A DNA stretch of 64,000 bases from Burkholderia multivorans ATCC BAA-247 (GTDB lineage: Bacteria > Pseudomonadota > Gammaproteobacteria > Burkholderiales > Burkholderiaceae), in contig NZ_CP009831.1 in NCBI RefSeq assembly GCF_000959525.1, forward strand, positions 930,001 to 994,000, in the 5' to 3' direction. Every line of letters starts with the position of its first letter. Position 1 is the first letter of the stretch. The notes beneath the pieces were generated by a model. The model did no database searches. It was not told the DNA's origin and saw only the letters and a list, made by a program, of their open reading frames with translations. Shown piece after piece: positions 36,095-45,177 of this stretch. Made by a program: the position numbers and the translations under genes.

Positions 36095-36940
36095 CTACCA
36101 GGCGAGCCGCCACGCGCCGATCCGCTGCGCGTGCGGCGTATCGGCCCGCGCAGGCGTGCCACCCGGGAGATCGCCGTCGCCGCCGTCGTCGAAGTCGGCG
36201 AGCACCGTGGCGCGCAGCCGCGCGAACTCCGGCGAATCGCGGCGGCGCGGGCGCGGCAGCGCGACGTCGACGATGCGCTCGATGCGGCCGGGGCGTGGCG
36301 CCATCGTGACGACGCGATCGCCGAGATAGACGGCTTCGTCGACGTCGTGCGTGACGAGGATCATCGTGATGCGCTCCTGTTCCCAGATGCGCAGCAGCTC
36401 GTTCTGCATGCGCGCGCGCGTCTGCGCGTCGAGCGCGCCGAACGGCTCGTCGAGCAGCAGCACGCGCGGACGATTCACGAGGCCGCGCGCGATCGCGACG
36501 CGCTGTGCCATCCCGCCCGACAACTGGTTCGGATACGCGTGCTCGAAGCCGTTCAGCCCAACGAGCGCGATGTGATCCACCACCGCACGGCGCTTCTGCT
36601 GCGCATCGAGTGGCGCGTTGCGCAGCGCGGCCTCGATGTTCTGCGCGACGGTCAGCCACGGGAACAGCCGGTGATCCTGGAACACGATGCCGCGCTGCAG
36701 CGACGTGTCGCGTACGACCTCGTCGCCCGCGCGGATCTCGCCGGCATAGTCGGTGTCGAGGCCCGCGATCAGCCGCAGCAGTGTCGACTTGCCGCAGCCG
36801 CTCGCCCCGACGATCGTGACGAACTCGCCGGCGCGCACGTGCAGCGACACGTCGTCGAGCACGGCGAGCGAGGCGCCGCGCTGCGCATAGCGTTTGCTCA
36901 CGTGAAGGATGTCGAGCGAATCGGAGGCGAGGGTCGTCAT
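36095..36940 (-). CDS. SsuB/TauB-like ABC transporter ATPase
   Basis: 281 residues. Walker A GASGCGKS (45-52), Q-loop in IVFQDHRLFPWL, signature LSGGMAQR (140-147), Walker B LLLDEPFGAL (161 on) and the switch His in ILVTHDVDEAV are all intact. The sequence around FQDHRLFPWLTV is typical of the nitrate/sulfonate/taurine group. The extended C-terminus contains an RRRDSPEFARLRATVL segment common in SsuB. It should power the two permeases encoded just upstream in the operon. Start is ATG 36940, 37 bp after the second permease. Confidence 0.9.
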   Translation of the reverse strand: MTTLASDSLDILHVSKRYAQRGASLAVLDDVSLHVRAGEFVTIVGASGCGKSTLLRLIAGLDTDYAGEIRAGDEVVRDTSLQRGIVFQDHRLFPWLTVAQNIEAALRNAPLDAQQKRRAVVDHIALVGLNGFEHAYPNQLSGGMAQRVAIARGLVNRPRVLLLDEPFGALDAQTRARMQNELLRIWEQERITMILVTHDVDEAVYLGDRVVTMAPRPGRIERIVDVALPRPRRRDSPEFARLRATVLADFDDGGDGDLPGGTPARADTPHAQRIGAWRLAW

Positions 36941-36977
36941 GGCGGAGAGGCGTAGGAAGTCACGGGGAAAGGGACGA

Positions 36978-37802
36978 TCAGGCGTTCAGGTCGCCGCGCC
37001 GCGCGAGCACCTTGCGCTCGAGCGCGCGGGCGAGCGCGTTCAGCGCCCATCCGGTCGCGCCGACGACGATGATGCCGAACAGCACGAGATCCATGCGGAA
37101 CTGCTCGCTGCCGTCGATCAGCGTGTTGCCGATGCCGCTGCCCGCGACGAGCAGGTATTCGGCGCCGAGCGTCGCGAGCCACGAATAAATGAGGCCGAGG
37201 TAGAGCCCGGTGAAGATCGACGGCAGCGCGGCCGGCAGGATCACGTGCCGCACGAGCTGACGCCGCGAATAGCGCAGCGCACGCGCGACGTCGACATAGG
37301 CACGCGGTACCGCGTGAATGCCGTCGCAGGTATGCGCGGCGACCGGCAGCAGCGCGGCGAGCGACAGGAACACGACCTTCGCGACGTCGCCGAGGCCGAA
37401 CCAGACGGAGATCAGCGGGATCCACGCGAACAGCGAGATCTGCTTGAAGGTGTCGAAACTCGGGCCGACGACGCGCGTCGCGACGCGTGACAAACCGAGC
37501 GCGGTGCCGAGCAGAAGCCCGCCCGTCGCGCCGATCGCGAAGCCGCATGCTTCGCGCGCAAGCGACGCCGACAGCGCGCGGAGCAGCGCGCCGCTCGCGA
37601 TCTGCGTCCATGCGGTGTGCAGCACGTCGGCGGGGCTGACGAGCAGCCCGCTGTTGACCAGATGTGCGGATGCGATCGCCCACCAGATCGCGACCGCGGC
37701 GAGCGGCAGCACGAGGCCGCGCCAGTCGCGCGCTTGGCGGCGTCGCGTCAAGACGGTAGCGCGCGGTGCGTCGTGCGATATCGGCGTAGCAGAATGCGGC
37801 AT
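36978..37802 (-). CDS. SsuC-like ABC transporter permease (second of two)
   Basis: 274 residues with about six spans. The EAA loop is present as YVDVARALRYSRRQLVRHVILPAALPSIFTGLYLGL, which docks onto the ATPase. N-terminal residues 1-35 are polar. Together with the different permease at 37836-38678 this provides two distinct membrane subunits in one operon with only one ATPase, whereas most SsuABC systems have a single permease forming a homodimer. A heterodimeric channel is one explanation. Spaced 33 bp from the preceding permease. Confidence 0.88.
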   Translation of the reverse strand: MPHSATPISHDAPRATVLTRRRQARDWRGLVLPLAAVAIWWAIASAHLVNSGLLVSPADVLHTAWTQIASGALLRALSASLAREACGFAIGATGGLLLGTALGLSRVATRVVGPSFDTFKQISLFAWIPLISVWFGLGDVAKVVFLSLAALLPVAAHTCDGIHAVPRAYVDVARALRYSRRQLVRHVILPAALPSIFTGLYLGLIYSWLATLGAEYLLVAGSGIGNTLIDGSEQFRMDLVLFGIIVVGATGWALNALARALERKVLARRGDLNA

Positions 37803-37835
37803 GACAGGATTCCTCGGGAAGCGCGGCGCGCGGCG

Positions 37836-38678
37836 TCAGCCGCGAAACGCGGACGGCACGCCGCGCCGCAGGCGCGCTTCGAGCGCGTCGAGCAGCCGGT
37901 TGATCAGCAGGCCGACCGCGCCGACCACGACGACGGCGGCCATCACGAGATCGAGCTGGAACAGTTGCCGGCCGTACACGATCAGGTAGCCCAGTCCTTC
38001 CGACGACGCGACGAGTTCGACGACGACGAGCGCGAGCCACGACTTCGTGAACGCGAGCCGCACGCCGGTCGCGAGTGTCGGCACGGCGGCCGGCAGCACG
38101 ACGTGAACGATGCGCTGGCGGCGCGTGTAGCCGAATCCGCGCGCGACCTCGTCGAGCGCGGCGGGCGTCTGACGAAAGCCTTGCAGCGTACTCAGCGTGA
38201 CCGGCACCAATGCCGCATGCGCGATCAGCAGGTACTTGAGCGGCTCCCCGACGCCGACGAGCAGCAGCAGGAATGGCAGCCAGCCGAGCACCGGAATCTG
38301 CACCAGCGCATTGAAGCTCGGCAGCACGTATGCTTCGAACGTCCGCGACAGGCCGAGCGCCGCGCCGATCGCGAAGCCGAGCAGCGTGCCGGCCGCGAAA
38401 CCGACCAGCACGCGCTGCAGGCTGATCAGCGTATGGCGCAGGAGATCGCCGCTCGCCGCGAGTTCGGCGAGCGCCTGATAGACCTGATCGGGCGGCGGCA
38501 GGATCTGCGGCGCGATCCAGCCGCGCGCGCTGCCGACGCTCCATAGCGCGAACAGCAGCGCGGGCAGTGCCCACGGCGCGAGCAGCCACGCCAGCCGCTT
38601 CACGGCCGCGCGACGGCGCGACGACGCGCCGAGCGCATGCAGGTCGGACGACGGGATCGGGATCGCGGTGTCGCTCAT
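37836..38678 (-). CDS. SsuC-like ABC transporter permease (first of two)
   Basis: 280 residues from ATG 38678, six bases after GGAG. About six spans; EAA loop LDEVARGFGYTRRQRIVHVVLPAAVPTLATGVRLAF. It has the extended N-terminal cytoplasmic segment (MSDTAIPIPSSDLHAL) and LLAPWALPALLFALWSV first span of the sulfonate/taurine permease group. It lies directly after the binding-protein gene (14-bp gap) and before the second permease. The open frame extends upstream into the binding-protein gene without meaning. Confidence 0.88.
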   Translation of the reverse strand: MSDTAIPIPSSDLHALGASSRRRAAVKRLAWLLAPWALPALLFALWSVGSARGWIAPQILPPPDQVYQALAELAASGDLLRHTLISLQRVLVGFAAGTLLGFAIGAALGLSRTFEAYVLPSFNALVQIPVLGWLPFLLLLVGVGEPLKYLLIAHAALVPVTLSTLQGFRQTPAALDEVARGFGYTRRQRIVHVVLPAAVPTLATGVRLAFTKSWLALVVVELVASSEGLGYLIVYGRQLFQLDLVMAAVVVVGAVGLLINRLLDALEARLRRGVPSAFRG

Positions 38679-38692
38679 CGGTGGACTCCGGT

Positions 38693-39760
38693 TCAGGACA
38701 GCGGCTTGCCTGACGCGTCGTAGCGCGGCCAGTACTGTTCGAGCTTCTGCGCGCGCAGCGCGTTGTCGAGATACTTCGGCTCGAACCAGCCGTCGACGTC
38801 GATCGGCTGGCGGATCAGCTTCAGCCGCAGCGCATCCTGCGCGACGGCCTTGTAGCGCGCGACGAGGAACGGGTCGATCAGCGGCGACAGGCGATCCTTC
38901 AGGCGCTGGTTCGCATAGTCGGCCTGCCAGGACGACACCGGCACGCCGCTCTTCGCCCACAACTTGAACAGCGCATCGCGGTTCGCTTCGTCGGACGACC
39001 AGCGCGCGCCTTTCACGACCGCGTCGACCACGCGCTGCACGATGTCCGGATGCGCGCGCTCGAAATCGTCCAGCACGAGCAGGTGCGTCTGACGCGTGAA
39101 CTGCGGGCCGTCGTTCTGCGATTCGTAGATGATTTTCGCGAGCCCCGCGTCGCGCAGCTTGTACAGCTGGTAGTCGTTCACCGACGCGTCGATGCCCTTC
39201 GACGCGAGCGCGGCCAGCGCGCTCGCGGTGTCGAGGTTGGTCACGCGCAGGTCGCGTTCGTCGAGCCCGTTCTTCGCGAGCGCGTTGTCGGCGACGAGCT
39301 GCAGGTTCGTGCCGCGGAAGATCGAGACGCGGCGGCCCTTCAGGTCCTTGATCGACTTGATGTCGGAATCGGGCGGCACCGCGATCTTGACGCCCGAGCG
39401 GACGCTGGTGGCAAGCAGCAGATGCGTCTTGAGCCCGTTGGCGCGCGCGAGCACGGCGGGCAGGTCGCCCTGGTACGCGAAGTCGAGCGCCTTGTTGGCG
39501 ATCGCTTCGTTGACGGCCGGCCCGGCGCCCTTGAAGAACAGCCACTGCACCTTGATGCCGTCGGCCGCGAATTCCTTCTCGACGAGCTGCTGCAATTGCA
39601 CGGTCGCGGCGGACGAGCCGCCGAAGGTCGGCGGATCGCCGGCACCTTGCTGCGCGACGCCGATGCGGATGACGGCGGGTTTGTCCGCGTGCGCGGCGGC
39701 GGCCGGCAGCGCGAAGATGGAGGCGATCAGCAGCGATCGCAGCAGACGCAGTGGAAGCAT
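38693..39760 (-). CDS. SsuA-like ABC substrate-binding protein of the organosulfur importer
   Basis: 355 residues. Signal peptide LLIASIFALPAAAAHADKP. The mature protein begins IRIGVAQQGAGDPPTFGGSSAATVQLQQLVEKEF, typical of the alkanesulfonate receptor group, then FKGAGPAVNEAIANKALDFAYQGDLPAVLARANGL. It is the first gene of a six-gene minus-strand run (binding protein, two permeases, ATPase, two dioxygenases) with short gaps. Expression is probably induced by sulfate limitation via a CysB-type regulator, but no operator was identified. Ligand unknown; taurine, alkanesulfonates or sulfate esters are candidates. Confidence 0.87.
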   Translation of the reverse strand: MLPLRLLRSLLIASIFALPAAAAHADKPAVIRIGVAQQGAGDPPTFGGSSAATVQLQQLVEKEFAADGIKVQWLFFKGAGPAVNEAIANKALDFAYQGDLPAVLARANGLKTHLLLATSVRSGVKIAVPPDSDIKSIKDLKGRRVSIFRGTNLQLVADNALAKNGLDERDLRVTNLDTASALAALASKGIDASVNDYQLYKLRDAGLAKIIYESQNDGPQFTRQTHLLVLDDFERAHPDIVQRVVDAVVKGARWSSDEANRDALFKLWAKSGVPVSSWQADYANQRLKDRLSPLIDPFLVARYKAVAQDALRLKLIRQPIDVDGWFEPKYLDNALRAQKLEQYWPRYDASGKPLS

Positions 39761-39956
39761 GGATCGATCGAAGTGGAAACGTCAGGGGAACGAAGCGGGC
39801 GCGAACCCGTCGAGTCATTCTCGATGACGCTCCCGGCACGGACAAACAACGATTTGAACTATGCTTATCGCGTTGATGCGGAGATCAAAGACGGTGGCGG
39901 GGAGGCGCGGTGCGTGCGGGCGCGATGCCGTCGTTGAACACGGAGCGGAGGCGGGC

Positions 39957-40331
39957 ATGCAAGTCGAGAATCTGACGGGCGCGGCGCTGGATTACTGGGT
40001 GGCGATGGCGATAGATCGCGCTGCGCCGCGCGTCGATGCGTCGGGCTGCACGGTGGCTGGCGAGTCGGGCGGCGCGCCCGTGCCGTTCGCGCCGTCGTCG
40101 TCGTGGGCCGACGGCGGCCCGATCGTCGAGCGGCTGCCGTTCGCCGCGTTCGAGCGCGAAGGCGGGCGCGGCCCGTGGCGCGCCGTGCTGCATCGCGCGG
40201 TGCCGGCCGCGGGCGAGCGCTGCACGTTCAACCAGTCGGGGCCGACGCTGTTGGTCGCCGCGATGCGCACGCTGGTCGCCTCGACGTTCGGCGACGACGT
40301 GCCGGATCTCGACATGTCGAAACCGCGCTGA
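39957..40331 (+). CDS. DUF2591 family protein
   Basis: 124 residues from ATG 39957, after GGAGG. The pattern [18 protein letters not shown] at the start, [15 protein letters not shown] in the middle and [21 protein letters not shown] at the end is that of DUF2591, a family also found as phage-encoded NinX-like proteins. No neighbouring phage gene is seen, so it is either a domesticated phage relic or a normal chromosomal family member. It is divergent from the importer operon and convergent with the next SsuA-like gene. Function unknown. Confidence 0.8.
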   Translation: MQVENLTGAALDYWVAMAIDRAAPRVDASGCTVAGESGGAPVPFAPSSSWADGGPIVERLPFAAFEREGGRGPWRAVLHRAVPAAGERCTFNQSGPTLLVAAMRTLVASTFGDDVPDLDMSKPR

Positions 40332-40348
40332 GGGCTGAGCGCTGTGCG

Positions 40349-41338
40349 CTACGTCGCGGAAACGTTCGGTATCGCGATCGACGCGACATCGACCCGTTTC
40401 GGCAGGATCGCATCGGCCGCCGCACGGTCCGCGACGCGTTGCAGCACGTCGATGTCGGCGCGCGACACGCTGCGCTGCGCGAGCGCCGCACGGCGCGCGA
40501 TATCGGCGGCTGCATCGGGCGGCAGGCGCGTGAGCGTTGCATAGACGTTCGCGTAGTCGGCCGGATGCGACAGCGCCCATTGACCGGCGCGCGTGAGCCG
40601 TGCGAGCACGTCGGTGAGCGCCGCGCGTTTCGCGCGGTCGTTCAGCGTGTCGACCGGCGACGTGAGAAACGCGAGTCCCGAATTGATGCCGCTGCCGTCG
40701 CGCACCACGCGCGCACCGCGTCGCACCACATGTCCGTAGTACGGATCGAAGGTCGCCCAGATCGCGATCTGCTTCGCCTCGAACGCGGCGAACGCGTCGA
40801 CGGGCAGCACGAACCGCACGTCGACGTCGGTCGGGGCGAGCCCGTGTTCGCGCAGCGCGCCGTACAGCTGATACTGCGAGATGCTGCCGCGCGCCGACGA
40901 TACGACGACGGTGCGTCCTTTCAGGTCCGCGACCGTGCGCACCGGCGAGTCGGGCTGCACGACGATGCCGAGCGAGGTCGGCGAGCCGACGCGCGTCGCG
41001 ACGATCCGCAGCGCCGGATCGCCGAGCGCGGCGGTCAGCACGGGCAGGTCGCCGGCCGGTGCGAGATCGATCGCGCCCGCGCGGTGCGCTTCGAACAGCG
41101 GCGCGGCGCCCTGAAAATTCGCCCAGCGGAACCGGTACGGCACGCCGTCGAGCACCCGCGCCGCTTCGGCGAGTGCACGCAGTCCGCCTGCCTGATCGCC
41201 GAGCACGAGCGTGACGCCCGACACGTCGGTGCCGGCCGCGCGCACGGATAGCGCAACGCCGCCGGTCAGCGGTGCGGCGGCGACGGCCGCGACGCGCAGC
41301 AGTGCGCGGCGTCGGCTGCGGGACGGAGACGAATGCAT
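40349..41338 (-). CDS. SsuA-like ABC substrate-binding protein (second, near the importer)
   Basis: 329 residues. A signal sequence with twin Arg (RSRRRALLRVAAVAAAPLTGGVALSVRA) precedes a binding fold with VTLVLGDQAGGLRALAEAARVLDGVPYRFRWANFQGAAPLFEAHRAGAIDLAPAGDLP. This is the sulfonate receptor pattern and is distinct from the gene at 38693. It ends 17 bp from the convergent DUF2591 gene and does not belong to the importer operon, yet could supply an alternative ligand receptor to it. An upstream 264-bp region is shared with the divergent AEC carrier. Confidence 0.83.
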   Translation of the reverse strand: MHSSPSRSRRRALLRVAAVAAAPLTGGVALSVRAAGTDVSGVTLVLGDQAGGLRALAEAARVLDGVPYRFRWANFQGAAPLFEAHRAGAIDLAPAGDLPVLTAALGDPALRIVATRVGSPTSLGIVVQPDSPVRTVADLKGRTVVVSSARGSISQYQLYGALREHGLAPTDVDVRFVLPVDAFAAFEAKQIAIWATFDPYYGHVVRRGARVVRDGSGINSGLAFLTSPVDTLNDRAKRAALTDVLARLTRAGQWALSHPADYANVYATLTRLPPDAAADIARRAALAQRSVSRADIDVLQRVADRAAADAILPKRVDVASIAIPNVSAT

Positions 41339-41602
41339 GGCGGTGGGTCCTCGGTCATCCGCGCGGGGTGCGCGGCTGACGGGCAGATTACGGATTCGGC
41401 CTCGCGCAGACAAACATCGAATCGCGAAATGCATATTCGTACGCCGTCGCCGCGGCGCTCGGCCGCCCGCACGCTGCATACAAGTTGCTTACACAACCGA
41501 CTGCGACAGGCGAGGCGAGCCGTGCTCACCGGCGTCCGCATTGGACGCAGCCGCGCGGAACCATTAAGCTGGCGCGTTCCGGTTTCACGCAGCGTGTCCA
41601 AG

Positions 41603-42547
41603 ATGTCATCGACGATCGAGATTCTGTTGCCCGTGTTCGGGCTGATCGCGGCAGGATTTCTGTGCCGCAAGCGTGGCGTGCTGGGTCCGGCGGCCGCGTC
41701 CGAACTGAACCGGTTCGTCGTCTGGCTCGCGCTGCCCGCGCTGCTGTTCCAGATCATGGCGCAGGCCTCGTGGCATCAGCTCTATCAGCCGGCCTTCGTC
41801 GCGACGTTCGCGCTGACCTGCGCGGCCGTGTTCGGCGGCGTGCTCATCTGGCGTGTGCTCGCCGGGCGGCCGCTCGCCGATGCCAGCATCGACGCGATCG
41901 CCGCGTCGTATCCGAACACCGGCTATCTCGGCTTTCCGCTGTGCCTGCTCGCCTTCGGCACCGACAGCCTGACGCCGACCACGATCGCGACGATTCTGGT
42001 CGCGTGCGTGCTGTTCGCCGGCGCGATCGTCGTCATCGAGATCGGGCTGCAGCGCGACCGTGCGCCGCTGAGACTCATGTGGAAGGTCGTCGGCGCGCTA
42101 CTGCGCAATCCGCTGATCGTCGCGCCGCTCGCAGGCGTGTGCGTCGCGGCCGCACACGTGACGCTCGCCGCGCCCGCGCAGACATTCCTGAAGCTGCTCG
42201 GCGCGGCGGCCAGCCCGTGCGCGCTCGTGAGCCTCGGGCTGTTTCTCGCGGAGAAGCGCGAGGCATCCGGCGACACGCCGCGCGGCAGCATCGCGCTGAC
42301 CGCGACGAAGCTCTTCGTCCAGCCCGCGCTCGCATGGTGGCTCGGCGTGCGCGTGTTCGCGCTGCCGCCGGTGCTCGCGCAGATCGCCGTCGTGCTCGCG
42401 GCGCTGCCGACCGGCACGGGGCCTTATATGCTCGCCGAATTCTATGGACGCGAAGCGCAGGTGACGTCGCGCACGATCCTGCTGTCGACGATCGGCTCGA
42501 TCGTGTCGTTGTCGGTGCTGCTTGCGCTCGCGCGGCACGCATCGTAG
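41603..42547 (+). CDS. AEC-family (auxin efflux carrier) transporter
   Basis: 314 residues with about 10 spans, the standard AEC length. Start ATG 41603; no strong ribosome site is visible. Recognisable blocks are LLPVFGLIAAGFLCRKRGVLG at the N-terminus, ASYPNTGYLGFPLCL with the helix-breaking Pro-Asn, and the C-terminal ALPTGTGPYMLAEFYG. In bacteria such carriers export malate-like or other anions. It is divergent from the SsuA-like gene and convergent with the LysR gene. Substrate unknown. Confidence 0.87.
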   Translation: MSSTIEILLPVFGLIAAGFLCRKRGVLGPAAASELNRFVVWLALPALLFQIMAQASWHQLYQPAFVATFALTCAAVFGGVLIWRVLAGRPLADASIDAIAASYPNTGYLGFPLCLLAFGTDSLTPTTIATILVACVLFAGAIVVIEIGLQRDRAPLRLMWKVVGALLRNPLIVAPLAGVCVAAAHVTLAAPAQTFLKLLGAAASPCALVSLGLFLAEKREASGDTPRGSIALTATKLFVQPALAWWLGVRVFALPPVLAQIAVVLAALPTGTGPYMLAEFYGREAQVTSRTILLSTIGSIVSLSVLLALARHAS

Positions 42548-42586
42548 CGGAGCGCAGCGGGGGCAACCGCACGCACGGCGCGACGG

Positions 42587-43735
42587 TCAGTGCGATTTCG
42601 ACGCGATGCGCGCGTGACGTGCGCAGCGCGCGGTCCGAATCGGGCGCGACGAGCAGCGTGACGGACGGCGACCCGGACGTGTGCGCGCAGGTTCGGACGT
42701 CGCGGCGGTCGGTGCAGCCGCCGCCGCCGCGGGCAGTGCCGTCACCGCCGGCTGCGCAGCCTCGGCATCGAGCCAACTGCGTGTCGCTTCGGCAATCAGC
42801 TCGCGTAGCCAGCGCACGCCATCGACGCACGAACCCGCTTCGTTCCATGTGATGCGATAGCCGACCTCGGGCGGAGCGGCCGGCAACGCGACGACGCGCA
42901 GCGGCAGCAGTTTCGCGTAATGGCACGCAAGCCGGTACGTCGTGGTCAGGACGAGATCCGAGCGCACGAGCGCATGCGCGGCGAGCTCGAAGTGCGGCAG
43001 CGTGACGACGATGCGCCGCCTCAGTCCGACGCGCTCGAGTTGCCGGTCGATCGCGCCGGACGCTTCGAGCCACGACGGCGACGGGCACAGCTGCGGCGCA
43101 TCGGCGAATTCGGCGGCCGTGATCGCGCCGCGCCGCGCGAGCGGGTGCGTCGCGCGCATCAGGCACACGATCCGGTCGTCGAACAGCCGTTCCTGCCGGA
43201 ATTGCGCGCCGCGCGCGGGACGATTGTCGATTACGACATCGAGTTCGCCGTCGGCGAGCGCGCGTTCGTCGTCGAAGCCGTCGCCGAGCGGATGAAACAC
43301 GAGCTGCGCCTGCGGCGCGCGTGTGCGGAACAGCGCGACGAGCTTCGGCACGAACAGCACGTTCAGATAGTCGGGGCAGCCGATCCGGTAGGTGCGTACC
43401 GACGTACGCGCGTCGAAGTGCGGCTGCTGGAGCCGGATCAAGTCGATCACGCGCAGCGCATTGCGCAGCGGCTCGATCAGCCGGCCGCCGAACTCGGTCG
43501 GCACCATCCCGTAGCGGCTGCGCACGAGCAGCGGATCGCCCAGCAGCGTACGCAGCCGTTTCAGTGCGGCGCTCGTCGCCGGCTGCGACATGTTGAGCCG
43601 CACAGCGGCGCGCGACACCGTGCGCTCGGTCAGCAGCACGAGCAGCATGCGCATGAGCCGCGCATCGAGCACGTCGAGCGCGTGTGCGGCGTCGGCGTCG
43701 CGCTCAGCGGCGCGCGGTGCTACGCGCTCACGCAT
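42587..43735 (-). CDS. LysR-family regulator with a low-complexity C-terminal tail
   Basis: 382 residues. The N-terminal HTH is in VLLTERTVSRAAVRLNMSQPATSAALKRLRTLLGDPLLVRS, and the effector domain starts TYRIGCPDYLNVLFVPKLVALFRTRAP, placing it near the NahR/NodD/LinR aromatic-compound group. After about residue 320 comes an Ala/Pro/Thr then Arg-rich tail of about 60 residues with no family counterpart. The tail may be a real extension or an artefact of a lost stop codon. No obvious target is adjacent; it is convergent with the AEC carrier and divergent from the small lipoprotein. Confidence 0.85.
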   Translation of the reverse strand: MRERVAPRAAERDADAAHALDVLDARLMRMLLVLLTERTVSRAAVRLNMSQPATSAALKRLRTLLGDPLLVRSRYGMVPTEFGGRLIEPLRNALRVIDLIRLQQPHFDARTSVRTYRIGCPDYLNVLFVPKLVALFRTRAPQAQLVFHPLGDGFDDERALADGELDVVIDNRPARGAQFRQERLFDDRIVCLMRATHPLARRGAITAAEFADAPQLCPSPSWLEASGAIDRQLERVGLRRRIVVTLPHFELAAHALVRSDLVLTTTYRLACHYAKLLPLRVVALPAAPPEVGYRITWNEAGSCVDGVRWLRELIAEATRSWLDAEAAQPAVTALPAAAAAAPTAATSEPARTRPGRRPSRCSSRPIRTARCARHARIASKSH

Positions 43736-44121
43736 GTCGAGGTCCGTCGCGGCGATGCGGCGCTGGCGCGACGAGCGCGAGCGCGCAGTCGCGGGCCCGG
43801 CTTAGGACCGCGCGCGCGGCCGTGCCGGTTCGATGCGACGCGTCGTCGGCGCCGCGCACGATGCCTGCGCGACAGGCAGTTTCCAGTAGCACGCCGGTGT
43901 CTCCTTCCGTATCGGCAATCCGGCCCCGCTCGCGGCTGCACGCAGCGTTGCGCACCGCATCGTGACCGTTATGGTCGGGATTCGCTCGCGAGTATGGTGG
44001 GCGCGTCCCGCCATGGGAAATTAAATATTCGGCTGGCCCTCATTTGAAAAACGAATGGTTACGCCGGTACGCGGATTGCTCGTGAACGGGTTCCCATCCA
44101 CCGACATCAGCGGGAGGTGTC
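43736..44121. other. 386-bp divergent intergenic region
   Basis: Separates the LysR gene from the small lipoprotein gene. An AAATTAAATATT stretch near 44020 is AT-rich and promoter-like. Several short frames overlap here but none has a ribosome site or family-like sequence. I see no repeat or RNA gene. Confidence 0.45.
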
Positions 44122-44379
44122 ATGCAGCGATATTCATTTCGTCACGTATGCCGAGCCGTTTTCGCCGGCGTCCTGATCGCCGGCATGGCGGCAGGCGCAG
44201 GCTGCCAGAAGAAATCGGACAGCACGAGTTCCGACCAGACGTCGTCGGGCAGCATGTCGAACGCGCCGGCGACCGCGCCGTCGGGCACGCCGAGCAGCGG
44301 TGCGGCCGGCACCGGGGCCGATACCGGCGCGAGCATGCCGGGTGCGGCGTCGACGCCGAGCGGCGCGAGCGGCGGCTGA
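44122..44379 (+). CDS. Small Ser/Gly/Ala-rich lipoprotein
   Basis: 85 residues. The start follows GGAGG. A short signal (AVFAGVLIAGMAAGAGC) ends in a lipobox-like AGAGC with the Cys about residue 28, implying lipid anchoring. The mature part begins QKKSDS and then is a low-complexity Ser/Thr/Gly/Ala/Pro run ending SGASGG, which is probably disordered and could act as an envelope tether. I do not recognise a family. A second small gene follows 172 bp later on the same strand. Confidence 0.65.
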   Translation: MQRYSFRHVCRAVFAGVLIAGMAAGAGCQKKSDSTSSDQTSSGSMSNAPATAPSGTPSSGAAGTGADTGASMPGAASTPSGASGG

Positions 44380-44551
44380 CGAACGCGTCGCGGCGCGCGG
44401 TTCGCGCGCCGCTGCGACGGCCGGCCGGGGCGCGTCGACGCGTCGGGCCGCGCCGTGCCCGTCGCATGAAAGATTTGCAAGGACCGTGTAGCGATTCCCG
44501 GAGCGGCGTGCCGGCTCGGCGCCGGTGCGCGCAGCCCGGACAGGAGATGCG

Positions 44552-45103
44552 ATGCAGAACGCCGAATCGAACCCTACCCCGAAACAGCAGCAGGAAACGA
44601 TCGCGCAAAGCCCCGCGAAAACGCCGGCGGCCGGCCACGAAATGCCGAGCGCCGCCACCCAGGCGAAGGAGTTCGCGCAGCGGCCGCTATCGCCGGAGGC
44701 CGTCGCGGGCAAGGCGCCGACCGGCTTGCCGCCGATCGATCGAGATGCGCACGCGGTCGACAGCGGCGATCCCGTGCGCCGCGCAGGCGGCCGCATCGTC
44801 ACGATCGACAACGCCAACATGGCGATGACGGACAACACGGTCGACGTCGACGGCAAGGGCCTCGAAGCCCGGACCGGCGCGTCGAAGTGGCACGACAACG
44901 TGATCTATTCGAACGCGTCGCTCGACGAAAGCGTCGACACGCCGGACGACGGGCTCGGCGGCATCGAGAGCCGCCCGGACGGCAACATGCCGCTGATCGC
45001 GACGCGCCCCGGCTGGCGCGTGCGTCACGTGGGCGATGTCGAAGTCCCGCACGGCGATTCGAGCCGCGCCGAGCACGTCATCTGTCTGGAACGGATCGAA
45101 TAA
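44552..45103 (+). CDS. DUF3005-like hypothetical protein
   Basis: 183 residues from ATG 44552, after AGGAG. The first 60 residues are Pro/Gln/Ala-rich and likely disordered. The C-terminal 110 residues form the conserved part: RIVTIDNANMAMTDNTVDVDGKGLEARTGASKWHDNVIYSNASLDESVDTPDDGLGG, then MPLIATRPGWRVRHVGDVEV. From memory this resembles the Burkholderia family DUF3005, of unknown function; I am not certain of the number. No signal peptide or membrane span. It and the lipoprotein could form a unit. Confidence 0.65.
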   Translation: MQNAESNPTPKQQQETIAQSPAKTPAAGHEMPSAATQAKEFAQRPLSPEAVAGKAPTGLPPIDRDAHAVDSGDPVRRAGGRIVTIDNANMAMTDNTVDVDGKGLEARTGASKWHDNVIYSNASLDESVDTPDDGLGGIESRPDGNMPLIATRPGWRVRHVGDVEVPHGDSSRAEHVICLERIE

Positions 45104-45145
45104 GGAAGGAAGCAAGCCGCCCGCGCACCCTGCGATGCGCGGGCC

Positions 45146-45164
45146 GCGCTGCCGGCGGCAGCGC
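45146..45164. terminator. Terminator-like hairpin between convergent genes
   Basis: GCGCTGCC and GGCAGCGC form an 8-bp stem with a GGC loop, lying in the 74-bp gap between the DUF3005-like and DUF4397 stop codons. An overlapping GCGATGC/GCATCGC pair could form an alternative hairpin. No T tract. Confidence 0.45.
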
Positions 45165-45177
45165 ATCGCGGGCCGTG

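Noticed and set aside
39957-40331. DUF2591 gene as evidence of a prophage
   Set aside because: No other phage gene, integrase or attachment repeat lies nearby.
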